64,000 nt of DNA, taken from positions 332,295 to 396,294 of the forward strand of contig ML976703.1 of NCBI GenBank assembly GCA_010015655.1, written 5' to 3'. The stretch comes from Bimuria novae-zelandiae CBS 107.79. Lineage: Eukaryota > Ascomycota > Dothideomycetes > Pleosporales > Didymosphaeriaceae. The notes under the pieces are model-generated. The model was given only the letters and a program-made list of their open reading frames with translations, was not told the origin of the DNA and made no database searches. The translations under genes and the position numbers were made by a program. Within the stretch, counting starts at the first letter, position 1; every line of letters starts with the position of its first letter. This document shows, in pieces, positions 1-12,302 of the stretch.

Positions 1-192
1 GTTGTAATTTTCTTTGACCGCCCCTCGTTTGCGAGTGCCGCCTCGTAGCCACGCAGCAGTGTAGGCCACCTCAGCCTCACTGCGACTCGACTGCCTCCCT
101 TACGTGGACTTGTATTTTCCTGCAACGTACCCAATTTGGTTGCAATTAACTGCTTGGAAACAAGGACACGGATTCAAAGCTCGCTCTACAGT

Positions 193-2617
193 ATGGCGTC
201 GAACGCGCAGACGACGGGCGCAGACTCCAGAGCGGAGGCGCTGCGGAGAAGAAACGTAGCCGGACAGACAACTCCAGGGCCAGCTGTGGCACAGGCGCCA
301 TTGGCAGAGAAGTCAAAGGAGAAGGTAGGCTTACCTCGAGGCAAGCGCATGTCATCGGAATTTCCAGCTGACTCGTTACAGCCTTTCAGCGTGATCAGCT
401 TCCTCGACGAACACGAGTTCATATGGGCCCCGCTACTCTTTACGGCCCTCGCCTTTTTCACGCGCATGTGGAAGATTGGCCTCTCACCCATCGTCACCTG
501 GGACGAAGCCCAGTACGCTGAATCCCTGTTCACATCACTTTATCCATGTCTGACAGTTGCCACAGTTTCGGAAAGTTTGGCTCCCATTACCTCAAGCGCG
601 AATTCTACTTCGATGTCCACCCTCCTCTCGGAAAGATGCTTGTCGGCTTATCTGGATACCTCGCAGGCTACAACGGGTCGTTCGAATTCAAATCGGGAGA
701 AACGTACCCTGCCGAGCTCGACTATACCTTCATGCGCCTCTTCAACGCCGCATTCGGTGCTGTCTGCGTCCCGCTGGCTTATTTCACTGCGAAGGAGCTC
801 AACTTCCGGAGGCCGACCGTCTGGCTTGTTACGCTAATGGTGTTATTCGAGAATTCGTACACAACTATCAGCCGATTCATTCTGCTCGACTCCATGCTGC
901 TGTGCTTTACTTTTACCACTGTTTTCTGCTGGTCGAAGTTCCACCGTCAGCAACGTGACCCCTTCTCGCCAGAGTGGGGTTTGTGGTTGATGCTACTTGG
1001 TGTGTCTATCGGCTGTGTATGCAGCGTCAAGTGGGTCGGGTTTTTCGTCACCGCATTGGTTGGGTTGTACACAATTGAGGATCTCTGGCATAAGTTTGGG
1101 GATTTGAAGATGCCAAAGGTATGACCTGAATCCCATTTTGGTTGTCTTGAGATTAACACTTGCAGGTGGAACTGGCAACGCATCTCGCCTTCCGCGTCTT
1201 TGGCCTCATTCTCATTCCTCTTGCCGTCTACATGTTTTCTTTCTACCTGCACTTCCTCATCCTCGAGAACAGCGGTCCAGGTGATGCTCAAATGAGCTCT
1301 CTTTTCCAGGCCAATCTGCGAGGTACTGCCGTTGGGAAGGATAGCCCACTTGAGGTCGCCTACGGCTCCCGCGCCACTCTGAAGAACATGGGTTATGGAG
1401 GAGGTCTCCTGCATTCTCATCATCAAACTTATCCAGAAGGGTCACACCAACAGCAGATAACCTGCTATCACCACAAGGATGCCAACAACGACTGGTTTTT
1501 CTACCCCAACCGCCATGAGCCTGACTACACTCCCGATGAGGAGCTACGCTTCCCTGGAAACGGTGATGTCATTCGCCTGATTCACGCCCAGACCGGCCGC
1601 AACCTGCACTCTCACTCAATTGCTGCCCCTGTCACTAAAGCGGATTGGGAAGTTTCCTGCTACGGCAACACAACCGTTGGTGATACTAAAGACCATTGGA
1701 AGATTGAAGTTGTGCGCGATGCAGCTTCCAGAGACTATTCTAAGATTCGAACGTTGACGACTGCTTTCCGCCTGAAGCACGTCGATCTTGGCTGCTACCT
1801 GCGAGCCGGAAACGTCAATTTGCCACAATGGGGGTTCAAACAGATTGAGACGACATGTGTCAAGGAGAACAAGCCCCGCGATGTCTACACCCACTGGAAT
1901 GTTGAAAGCCATTGGAACGAGAAGCTTCCCACTGGTAACCCTGACTCTTACAAGTCTCCCTTCCTCCAGGATTTCATCCACTTGAATGTCGCCATGATGA
2001 CTTCCAACAATGCGCTGGTTCCCGATCCTGACAAGCAGGATGACCTCGCCTCTAAGTTTTGGCAATGGCCCCTCCTCCATGTTGGTCTTCGCATGTGCGG
2101 CTGGAACGACGACAGTAAGTTGACCCTCGTAAATCCAACGGACGTTATCTAATGTCATATAGTCGTCAAGTACTTCCTTCTCGGTAACCCCATCGTCTAT
2201 TGGGGCTCCACCGCTTCGCTCGGGGTCTTTGCCCTCTACGTTGCCTGGTACCTCCTTCGCTGGCAACGCGGCTATGAAGATCTGAAGCCCGCCGATATCG
2301 ACCACATTCATTACTCTGGTTTATACCCCGTTATCGGTTGGTTCCTGCATTACCTGCCTTTCGTTGCTATGGGCCGTGTCACCTATGTTCATCATTACTA
2401 CCCTGCGCTCTACTTCGCCATATTGACTGCTGGCTTCTGCGTCGACTGGGCGACGCGCAAGCTCAGCAAACAAATCAACTGGGTGCTGTATGGTGCGCTA
2501 TATGTGGCGATTATCGGATTATTCTGGCTGTTTAGGGCCATCTGCTTCGGAATGGTGGGACCCAGCAGCCAGTGGAGGCATCTCAAGTGGTTTGATAGCT
2601 GGAGGATCACGGATTAA
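193..2617 (+). CDS. pmt2: Dolichyl-phosphate-mannose--protein mannosyltransferase, PMT2 family
   Basis: This ER multi-pass enzyme transfers mannose from dolichyl-phosphate mannose to Ser/Thr of secretory proteins. Four exons fit: 193-512, 566-1118, 1166-2114 and 2163-2617, all GT-AG, giving 758 aa, close to yeast Pmt2 (about 759). Joining exons 1 and 2 restores WDEAHFGKFG (W103), which carries the luminal Asp-Glu pair (D104-E105) that is catalytic in the family. Exon 2 has the PMT hallmarks DVHPPLGK and [13 protein letters not shown], and the spelling [12 protein letters not shown] points to the PMT2 rather than the PMT1 or PMT4 branch. A MIR domain covers about residues 350-525, followed by C-terminal membrane helices ([19 protein letters not shown] region). 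The start at 193 is the first ATG in the open frame. Pmt2-type enzymes usually work as heterodimers with PMT1-type partners, which are not in this window. Confidence 0.95.
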
Positions 2618-3222
2618 GAGATGATTTCGGAATCTGCCTTGCCGGGTTGGACTGCAGAACCGCATTTTTACCGAAAATGGTGGCCCCGTAATGGCTGCGA
2701 AAGCTGAAGACTTGTACTAACACCTTTTCTACACTTCAGTTTGTCTCGATAGGGTCTGGACGGAAAATAGGGTTGTGCGTATGGTGTTTGTCAAGCATTT
2801 TCATTGTGGAAGGCGCGCTGGCCTTGAGTACGGTAGTAATGATAAACAAGATATTCTGCTCTCCGGCCCTATGTGCATGTCTCAACCTCGAAAGGCTGTC
2901 GGTCAGGCGCTCTCGCGTAAAGCTGAGAGCTGGCTATACAAGACTATGTTCATAATTAACATTTAACTATTGTATTATCTATCCTAGGGTTATTTATCAC
3001 CTTAAAGAAGTAATAGACCGTATCCTTACAGCCTACTTCTACCATTACGCGAGAGAGGCAGTCAACATGGTGCCTGCCAAGGCTGGGTGTTGCGCTAAAC
3101 CCCTTGCTCACTAGTAATCCAAAACATGTCTCTCCGCAAAGACGGCACGCCAAACACACGCTTGCTGACGCGACACCCTTCACATGCGCAACACGCCATA
3201 GCAAGGCTTGCTCGACCTCTAC
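2618..3222. other. Intergenic, pmt2 3' region and mif2 5' leader
   Basis: About 600 bases hold no recognisable gene. Short open frames at 2773-2966 have no family resemblance. The last 100 bases include an upstream ATG at 3126 (listed separately). An AT-rich patch lies near 2955-3000. Confidence 0.6.
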
Positions 3223-3236
3223 ATGGCTCCTGCTAA
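3126..3236 (+). other. Upstream ORF overlapping the mif2 start codon
   Basis: An ATG at 3126 opens a 36-codon frame (MSLRKDGTPN...) that ends with TAA at 3234-3236, overlapping the mif2 ATG at 3223 in another frame. If transcription starts upstream of 3126 it would lower initiation at mif2. The start site is not known from sequence, so this is only a candidate. Confidence 0.3.
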
Positions 3237-5800
3237 AAAGCGCGAGACGCGCGAAAATCAGTTCTACGATGTCGGGGTACAAGGCCGGTAGGAGACAATA
3301 GCCCCACTCGTGCGACGCGGCGCACTTGCTCACTGTGGTAGGAAAACGGGCATCACGCTCGAAGACCGAGGCGTGCGCGATGAGCATGGCCTGGAGCCCA
3401 TCTCGGGCATCTTCTCGTCGCCCGAAAAGTCTCCGCCGAAGCGCACATCGAGTCGGACAGGCGGGACGCTCACAGAGTCAGAACCCATGGACCTTACCAG
3501 TCCCGTTCCACAGCCAGCCGCGTCCGCTACCAAACTGCTCCGCAGCGCCAGGACGCATTTGCCGCCTCCCAAGGCTCGTTCGCCCATGAAGACCGCACTT
3601 GGGTCCTCGCCGCGGCGACAGGCATCGATAGGCCCTCCTACGCGATCCAATCCGACCACAGACAGCCCTTCTCGGGCCGCCTCTCACCCCGCTGTGGGCA
3701 GGCGTCTAGACTTTGAACACGAGGAGCTCAGCCTCCAAGAGACACCCACGTTGAGTGGATCTGGACAACGACGAGGGCTGCGCCGAAGTGTATACAGCAT
3801 CGAGCCGTCCCCGAGCCGCATCACAAGCAGCGCCATGATGGAGGAGTCGATACAGGAAGAGATCACCGCAGGCGAAGAGTCGTCCATATTCAATGGCCTC
3901 GCGGAAGAAAGCGGGCTCCAAGAAGTAGGGCACGATATCGTGTCGGACGTTGAGGCAGAAGTAGCTGCCGAGACAGGAGAAGATACGGACACGTCCGCGG
4001 GTGCGGGCGCTGAGACATTGTTAGCTGTAGCAGAATCCGAGGTTGTCCCTGTAAAAGGACCCGCCAAGCGAGGTCGGAAGCGGAAAAGTGATGCGGCAGA
4101 GCCTTCGCAGGTTGAAGAAGAAGCTCCCGCTCCCCGGAAACGAGGACGCAAACCACTGGAGAAGAAGGACAAGAATTCCGTTGCCACACCTGCTTTGCCA
4201 TCGCGCCGATCCAAACGCGTATCTGATATCACTGAACAAGAGCCAAGTAATGTTGAGGACACTTCGGCCGCAGCAGTCGAAGAACTCCAGGAAACCCCTG
4301 TGGTTCCCAAGCCGCGAGGACGACCACCCAAAGCGCCAACACACTTGGAAAAGCCCCCACCTGCAAAGAGACAGAAGCGTCTAGGAAAGGAGCTCGAGAA
4401 AGGGGAAGAGGAGCCAGTTTTCAAGCGACCAAAGACCGTGGCGAAAGCGAACAAGAAGGCTGACGCCAATGCCGTCGAAGTTCGACCAGATCACAATTCG
4501 ATCGAAAACGGAAAATTAGTCGACTTGTACGGCCACCCCATCTCCAAAGCCGACCTCGACCAACTGTCTACGACGACAACAGGGTCAAGGTTCGGCCGTG
4601 GTCGTCATCTGTCTGTTTTCCGGGAACTGGAGCCAGACACTGCTGCGACCGTGGGACGTACTGGGAGACACCGCGTAAAGCCTATCAACTTCTGGGCGAA
4701 TGAGGCGGTCTCGTATGATCCGAAGGGTAACATGCAAGCGATTGTAAATAGGGTCTTCGAAGAACCTCCCCCGAAGCGATACAAGAAATCTGGACGAGGA
4801 AGAGGTCCGAAGAGGTCACTTTCTGCGATTGAAGAAGAAGATGACGACGATGTAGGTGTACAGCCCTGGGAAGAGGAAGGTGGTGGTGAATTCGTAGGTT
4901 CATACAAGGGCTTCGATGCAGCGAATAAGGTCTCGACAGATAAGCTTATTCACACCAGTAAGTTTTACATTGTCATTCTAGGACGAATATACTAATCTTC
5001 ACAGCAATCGCCTGGTCAGATAGAGGCATCAAACCAACGGACATACCCGACGGGTCATTCAAGTTCATAAAATTGGCCTCTGGACACGTAAATGATGACG
5101 ACAAAGGCAAGACCTTCTTGAGCTGGGGCTTTCTCGAACTCGCCGAGAATCAGATGAAGCGCGCAAAGAACTCATCGAATATGCACATGGTATTCCATGT
5201 ACAGAGCGGTGCTGTGGAAATCAAGGTCCATGAGAACGAACTTATTGTGCGCCGCGGTGGCGTGTTCCAAGTTCCTCGTGGTAAGTCGAATCGCGTTCTT
5301 TCTCGTTTACGAGCCTACCACACCCTGCACCCTTCGAGCATTACATGTGTTCCCACACAACTGCATCTCTTATCATGAACCCCTTTCTGTACGACGATGG
5401 GGATTGTGTGCTTATGCCTCGGGCATGACATCCACAGCAGTTTGCACATAATCCTCTCATCATGCTACGTGGCATGTTCGCCTTGCTAAGCGGACCTCTT
5501 GTGGCTGGTGGGTGAACAGTGCAGCACTTGTATGTCTCACATGCTGTGTAACCTGCTGTCCTGCTTAAGCTGTCATTGCTGGACGCACAGGTCCTCATGC
5601 CATGTCTGCTTTTGTGATATCGTACCGCCTCTTCGCCTCTGTTACCCTTTCGTGATCTCGCAATAGCTGCGCTTTTGTGTCACATCCGCTTACTGACCCG
5701 TCTCTCAGGCAACATGTACAGCATCAGGAACGTCGGCAGCAAAACGAGTCGCCTCTTCTATGCACAAGGCTGCGAAATGCGAGTGTACGTCGAAGGCTGA
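3223..5800 (+). CDS. mif2: Inner kinetochore protein Mif2/CENP-C
   Basis: Mif2/CENP-C binds CENP-A nucleosomes and recruits the outer kinetochore. Exons 3223-3287, 3342-4957, 5005-5280 and 5709-5800 join in frame to 682 aa. The spliced N-terminus ENQFYDVGVQGRKTGI followed by DEHGLEPISGIFSSPEKSPP is the conserved Mif2 N-terminal motif. The middle is acidic and basic low-complexity sequence with AT-hook-like segments (KRGRKRK, PKPRGRPPK). The CENP-C motif is RTGRHRVKPINFWANE near residues 460-475, and the C-terminus is a cupin dimerisation fold (FHVQSGAVEIKV, then VFQVPRGNMYSIRN once exons 3 and 4 are joined). The last intron is 428 bp, much longer than its neighbours. An upstream ORF overlaps the start. 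The exon joins are supported by frame and motif continuity. Confidence 0.93.
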
Positions 5801-8800
5801 GGCTTCTCATCTGTACCGACCGTCTTGACCCAATAGGCACGATTTCCGGTCATGAGAGCGGTGTAGATTATTTCCCTGTCGTGATGGTCGGTATTTCTTC
5901 GGTCAAACTATCAAGACTCTGAGGTGTGGGATATGTTTTTCGGGAGTTTTGACCCTGCATGTCCCACGGTAGCGATTCTGCTGCTTGACGTTTTCGTCTT
6001 CGGTTGGCAGATGAGTGAACGCCTTCATCCGGTGAACATGAGCTATGTGGGGCACAGTCTGTTGTGAGTAAGGTTGCAGGAAATCATCCTGGCTGCATGA
6101 AGGTCTTATGATGATGGGTGTTCGTCTACTCTGCCTGTTAGTGTTTATGGAACGAACCGGATCAAGCGAGGCGCAATGAATTGTTTGTTATGAAGTATCT
6201 CCCCTGGAAGCATATTCATTGCATCTGCACAGCGATCTCTGGTGCCTCGTTCAAAATCGTGATGTATTGACTGAGCTGCTGTTCCACACTTGGCGCCCTT
6301 CACCGACTTTCAGCACTCTTCACCGCCACATCACCGTACTCCATCAGACCACACGCTCCTCCCTTTGATCCCTTCCGTTCCCGGTCGCACGTCTGTGCAG
6401 ACTGCGCCTTGCTTTAGGCGGCATGCAGGGTTAAATGGTGGATCGGCGAGGTCAAGGATTAATATCACCAGATGGGGTAGGGACTGAACGACAATTGACA
6501 ACGACATGGCTACACAGCTATGACGACCCGCTTCTCTCCTTGCTTGAGTCCCGGAAGCGGACAAGATTCAAAGAGCGGTCGAAAGACATCTGTTGTTGTC
6601 GGTTGTAGCTTCGCGTGGGAGTGGCAATGCATCCACGTCTCAGACACATTGGATGAGGGCGAATGCTGTGCAATTGACCGCCTGGGTGGTGCCGATAGGC
6701 ATGATAGGCGTTGTGGCCCGCTAACAGGTACTCCCCCGCGCAGCGGCGTTGGCGTCCAACCACACCGCATGATAGTCCTGTTGTGAAACCCGCTGTCTGT
6801 GCCTTTGTGCGACTGGTTTCTCGGTGAGACGGACGCTTGACTTGACGTGCCCGTTTCCCCTGATGCTGTATTACCGGCGTTACGATTAGGCAGGTCGTCT
6901 CGGCCCGCTGAGCTGACACTGTACTGCATCCGATCCCGGGTAGTCGCTGTGACGCTTTTGTTGAAGATGTGCGCAAACCATGCTTTGCGTACTACATTGG
7001 AAGCATAGCTGTAGTGTACAATCTTGAATTCTAGCGTACATAGTAGACATGAGGGTGATTAATGCAGGGCGCATATGGAGCGGTGTAAGCAGCTATCGCC
7101 GGTTAATGTGGATACTAAACAGGTCATCGCAAAAAGAGTACAATTCTTGGAGTGTGGATGGTTTTAACTACTATGACGCGCTAGACGGAGCGATCTTTGT
7201 GCGACATTGTCATCCAGATCTCCCTCATATGGGGTTCAATAGCTACAGGGCCACACTGAAGTTGGAAAGGAGGTATACGTTGTAGAGTTACCACGTGAAG
7301 GTGTCCATTCCGTAGCGAGGTGTGCTTGTGCATGAAATAATGAGAACTACGCCTGGATTTCCTTCCAGGAGTGTTGACGCAGTGAGGGAACTCAGTTGTG
7401 TGTATACGCAATGAGTATGAGGGTCTTTCTAATGAACTTCACCGTGGACGGCTGAACACGTGAGGTGGGTAATTGAAAACATGGGGTATTGAGGTGTGGA
7501 TGCGATTCGAATGTATTCGCAATTTCTTGGGGTATATACACTGGAATCATTGAAGGTTGCGTTGTGCAAGTTCTGAGGCGTTTCCACGTATGTAACTCCG
7601 AAAAGAATCCGAGAACACCGACGACTGTGTTCGTTTGATTCTTAATTCCCGTGCAACTGTCTCGTTCTGGCATTATTTATCACGTTCCGTCATATTACTG
7701 ACTCTATCTTTAGTGAATCGGTTATGAAGTCAAAGGATCAATCAATGCCAGAAGGTAGATTAGATCGCGCTTGCGCACGTACCATACGTTCTCCCTCGCT
7801 CTTCTCTTTCCCTGCCGTCCGTCTCGCTGTTGCCTCTCTAATTTTACCGCTCGCATAACTGCCCTCTGCAAGCGCACTAGCCGCATGATTCAAGCAGCAC
7901 AGTTTCCTACGATCACGATCGCCCCTACGTGTCCTTGCCAGGCTTGCCTCCACATCGCGTGCCTGCGAACCCATCGCAAGCGCCGAACTCCACCCCACGA
8001 GTCAAAGAGACGCTAAAGAAGTCACCCTGAGGATCCCTTCCAACGCTATCCCTGCCAGCTAAGATGATTATGGATAATTTCCGGAGAATGATGAACACAG
8101 TACGAAATTATAATGCGGATCCGGTTCCGCGTTACGATAGTGTGAACTAGCAGATCCGCGAGAGGGCACGCCCACACCGGGGGGGCTCAGCTACATGGGT
8201 GTCGAAGGAAAAGAAATATCAAGAAATGCCATGCTTAGTGAAATGTACCTGAGTCGACGGCGTTGCCAATGTCAACAGGAATTAAACTTTCGCCTCTGAA
8301 ACCTTTTCGCGCTAACTCTGTCAACCACAGTCGCGCGTTACGGAACTACACATGATCCGTTTCACCGTAACGGTGAACACTCCCCTGACAAGCTGTGCTC
8401 CACAGATCTGACGGTGAGTTTCATTGACGAGGGCGGCGTGAACGACGTCGCTAGCGGGATCCGAAGAGTCGGATGTCTGCAGACGAACCGGATCGTTCCC
8501 CTTTTTCGTATTAAACTTGGGCATCGCATGACAAAAGATATGCTTTTGGTCGAGTACATGTATGCGTCGAGAGTCACGGGTGGGGAGGAGGCATCCTGGG
8601 CATACGCAAAGACGCCGAACGGCGGTGTACACGGATCCTGCACCCGTGTCCCGCATTGTGTCTTTGCGATACCATGGCGTCCCATGACGGAACATATGGT
8701 GGGCTCTGTTCGCCACTTTGAATGAGGTTCTATGCAATATCCCCAGCGAGGATGGAACCGCCGCGCTGAAGCACTCGCCAAACACGCTAGGCATGCTTCT

Positions 8801-10683
8801 TCTGCAAAACATCACATCCCCTGGAATGTCAAGCCCGCATTTGCATGAAATGTTGTTTGAACATGTTCGCAGGAAGGAACCGTCGTCGCATGCGTCAAGC
8901 TTGCTATAAATACAGTGGTGGATCCACCCGTTGCATCACGGCGCGATGCCTCCGGCCCGTGTCGTGCCCCTTCAGGGCCTTCTGGTCAAGGAAACGAGCA
9001 TGAAAGTGAATCATCGTTCCGTGGATCTTCGATGGTGCTTCCATGAGCCAGCTTGTTTCAGGATTCCGACCTTCTATACTGGTTTCTATAATAAGATGCA
9101 GAGCATGTATTCTTTGTACATGTCGGGAATTTAGAACAAGCACCGACATGGCAGGTTTAGGACGTTCGTTGGGTTTTGGACAGCCTCTGAGGATTTCCTT
9201 GGGCTGCTTTTTTCTTTTCTTTGCCTTGCTTTTTTCTTGGCTTGCTCGAAATGATCGCTGAACGCCATGAACGGCCATGTCACTATAATGTCAGGGACCC
9301 ATGCGCGAAAAGCCATGCCGAGCCGTGTTTAATCTCCCAGCAGGAACCGTGATCGCCAACGTTCATACAAGCTTCGAGAACACCCAGCCTCGCTTCCCAT
9401 GGTACCATCTCCCCATACCGCTCTTCCGAAACCATCCCTCACCGTCGAACGCACGTTCGTGTGAGGAAATGGTCATGTGTAGTGCGTCAGGAAGAGGTCC
9501 CACCCACCTGCCACACCCATGGCCGAAGCTGGGGTTCGCGCCTCGCTAGACCTGCCACACGGCTCTCAGTCTGTTCATGCATAGCAAACGTTTCGCTTTT
9601 TGCCCAAGCCTCCACACCGGACAGATTGACTCACAACCCTACCCGTCATTCCTGCGCACCTCGAGTCACGGCACAGGACTCTTGCCGAAAAAGTGAGGCA
9701 AGTTAGAGCCACACCACTCACCACAACGCACACTCACCTTACCTCAGGGTGGCTGAATGCGCCATTAGCTTCTCTCAACAGAACCAGAGTTGACTCAGTC
9801 GAGCAAGTTCGAGAGGCGTATGTGCGTAGAGCGGTGACAACACACCGCGCGCTGCCACGTAACTGACCGCATCTCTGAAAGCCCTGGCGGATACGTCATC
9901 CGCGGATGCAGGCGCCTCACCGCATACGGGCCTACCCTGATTTCCCACGCAAGACAATGGGAGCACGAGAACCGGCTGATCGTCCGCTGCCACCAGGTGG
10001 CGGAGCGGAGACGTGCGTGGTGGAAGAGAACGCTCGCCCCATACGTGTGCGATCATCAACCCCTGTCTTCATATTCCCTCGCAGCGATGCGACCGAGTAT
10101 GTACAGTTCAAACTAAGCCATGCTCGATGATGTAAAGAAGTTTTGGTTGCGTAGTGTACTAGCCCGCCGGTGCAGAATGCAGAATAATACAGATGGTGAT
10201 GCTGGAAGAAAACGCTCGAAAGTAGATACCCATGTGTAAAGGTGAAAAGGAGAGACAAAATGCCGCTGTAAATGCACAACCGTGAACGCTACTGCCCATG
10301 TGGTGTATCTATCCAAAACAATGAGTGAACAAGACAGCCCAAAAACGCACGCTATGATGTTAAAAACAGTTGAAGAAAAGAGACATCGAGGAATAGGAAA
10401 TGCTGGAAACACGCCACCCACGCTAAATGCCACAATCATAGCCGCTCGATATGCTGCGAGGAAAATGACGCTGAAGCCACCATGCCCTGAGTTCGAGACC
10501 GTTATGCAACCGTTATTCTTCCCAACCTTACCAGATGCCGACGCCACATAGGTGCATGCCCTCTTGCTTTTGCTCCGCACCATACACCTCAATGCAACCC
10601 AAAGTCGACCCTCTTTTTGCGGTTCCTGCCGAAAAAGCCCCAACAATTCGTCATCTTAACGGCGCTTCGCCCACGAGAGGCCT
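5801..10683. other. Gene-poor 4.9 kb intergenic region
   Basis: I see no gene here that I can support. Several open frames (for example minus 6518-6976, minus 8321-8815, plus 9301-9549) overlap each other on both strands, have no recognisable motifs and look like chance frames in GC-balanced DNA. Base composition resembles normal genic DNA, not RIP-mutated repeats. One 66-bp stretch at 7349-7414 has a second copy at 17943. The region could hold long 3' untranslated sequence, non-coding RNA or lineage-specific genes that I cannot recognise. Confidence 0.5.
7349..7414 (+). repeat. Short dispersed repeat, copy 1 (partner at 17943-18007)
   Basis: About 65 bases match 17943-18007 in the same orientation with roughly 85% identity by eye. 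Shared cores include GGAGTGTTG and GTGAGGGAACTCAGTTGTG. Flanks do not match, so it is a mobile or relic unit rather than a large duplication. Confidence 0.7.
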
Positions 10684-12302
10684 TCAAGCCGTGGTTGCCG
10701 GTGGCTCGGGTCTAGGCTGCTCTCTGTCGTCCGCATCACCGGCGCTTCTCTTCAAGCTCTTCACGCTGCCTGTGCCGCTCCGTTGCGACACTCGATCAGG
10801 GCTCCTCCCGCCTGGACTCCGAGAGTCTCCTTCTGCCCGGAGGCTCTGTACACCGTCGTCTTCTCGTTTCCTCTTGCCGAATGCTTCCCCCAACGATTCT
10901 TCGCCTTCCCTCCTTGTACTAGTTTCTGGAGCTGGTGCGGTCCTTGCCCCACTAATAAGGTCCGCTTCCGATTGAGGGTGTATTTGGGGTAGAGTGGGCC
11001 CGAGCTGAGGAGGTACACTGTTCCTGGCACGTCTTCGGCTAAAGGAGCTGTTGCTCATGCGTCCTTGACTTGAAATGCTGCCGGAGCGCTGGTGGGAAGA
11101 GTGTGTCGGGGGTGGAAGCGGGGGTGGTTGATGATATTGTTGTTGTTGTTGTTGTTGTTGCTGCTGCTGTGGAGGCGGTGGTTGGGCGTAGGGCATCAAG
11201 TGAGGTGCATTTGCGGGCGTGAAGCCGTGTGAGGGCGGTCCTTGACTCTGCGCAAGAGACGGAGGCGGTGGCTGTCCCGATACGGGAGCGGGTACGACGG
11301 AACCGGTAGGTGGTGAGTTGAGACCTGTACCTGTGGCAGAAGGATGGAGCTGGAAGACGGGCGCGTTGGCGCGTGCACTCATTTCCTGTTCGCCTAACTG
11401 CCAATGCATCGACTCAGCGGAACGCCACGGAATGCCCATTTCCGTGGCTACTTTCTGCCACATTTGGTCCTTGAATCTGTGACAAGATCAGCAAGTGCAG
11501 AGAAGATGAATGGCCAGAAGCAACGAAGGCATACATTGGGGTGGTGGAAAGTCATGGCGTGGGTTTGCTTGCACCAATGCTCAACGAGGATGGAACCAAA
11601 TAATGGAAGATCGCGTTCAAATGCTGGCGAGTGCAGAAAGACACAAGGTACATACCGAGCGTAAAGTCGCGCCAGCTTGTTCTTCTTCTCTTCGTCCCAA
11701 ACTGCGCGCTTCTCCAAGTAGTTCTGGTAGCGCAACCGGCACGAGATGGAGCTGCGTCCGGGTAGGCGTTTTGCGATGTCATCCCATTTCATACCCTGTC
11801 CTCGCAATTCGATGGTTAGATTGTCCTCTTCAGGCGTCCACTTGGATTGCTTCTTTGCGGGACTCTCGTCTGGAAGTGGTGTCTGCGAGGTTGCTCTCTT
11901 GAGCATCTGTGATGGCGGGGATCCATTCATGCCAGTTGAACCTTGAGGCATCATGGAGGTGACAGTGGCTCCGGGATAGAGAGGGCGAAACTGAGGTGGT
12001 GGCGGTGGCCCAGGTTCCTGGTGGCGCTGCAATTCCGAGATGGCGGGAAGAACAGGTCCGCCCTGCGGTGCATAAGCCGGTATTGGCCCATATCCCGGAG
12101 AGGATGTCACATAAGCTGGCGCTGCTGCTATGTGAGCGGGCGAGGCGTTTGCGTACGCTGGGGGTTGATTGTATGCGGCTGAAGCTGGGATGGAAGGGTG
12201 TGGTCTTGCGCCACCGGTAGAAGCAGATGCTACCGAAATGGAACTCTTCTTGCTCGCGGGGGATTCAGAGCCCCGCGGCTCAATGAGTAGATTGATATCC
12301 AC
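10684..12302 (-). CDS. Myb/SANT-domain putative DNA-binding protein (5' end uncertain)
   Basis: Two exons on the minus strand, 12302-11656 and 11476-10684 with a 179-bp intron, join in frame. The intron falls between ARLYAR and FKDQMWQKVATEMG, so the two halves of a Myb-like region are rejoined: SKWTPEEDNLTIELRGQGMK (first repeat, with WDDIAKRLPGRS and CRLRYQNYL), then MWQKVATEMGIPWRSAESMH (second repeat). The C-terminal half is Pro/Gln-rich with a pure CAA/CAG-encoded run of 11 Gln near 11145-11175, then Ser/Arg-rich sequence. The role is probably transcriptional regulation, but no target can be inferred. The frame opens at 12302 with GTG, not ATG, and an in-frame TAG lies just upstream at 12309-12311. 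The true start is therefore either an upstream exon spliced to about 12308 or an internal Met (MMPQGSTG). Confidence 0.8.

Noticed and set aside
6518..6976. 152-codon open frame on the minus strand in the gene-poor region
   Set aside because: Overlaps an alternative minus frame and plus frames of similar length; no recognisable motif, no splice partners and no plausible context.
8321..8815. 164-codon minus-strand open frame
   Set aside because: Three overlapping frames of similar length exist here on both strands, which suggests stop-poor sequence rather than coding; no family resemblance.
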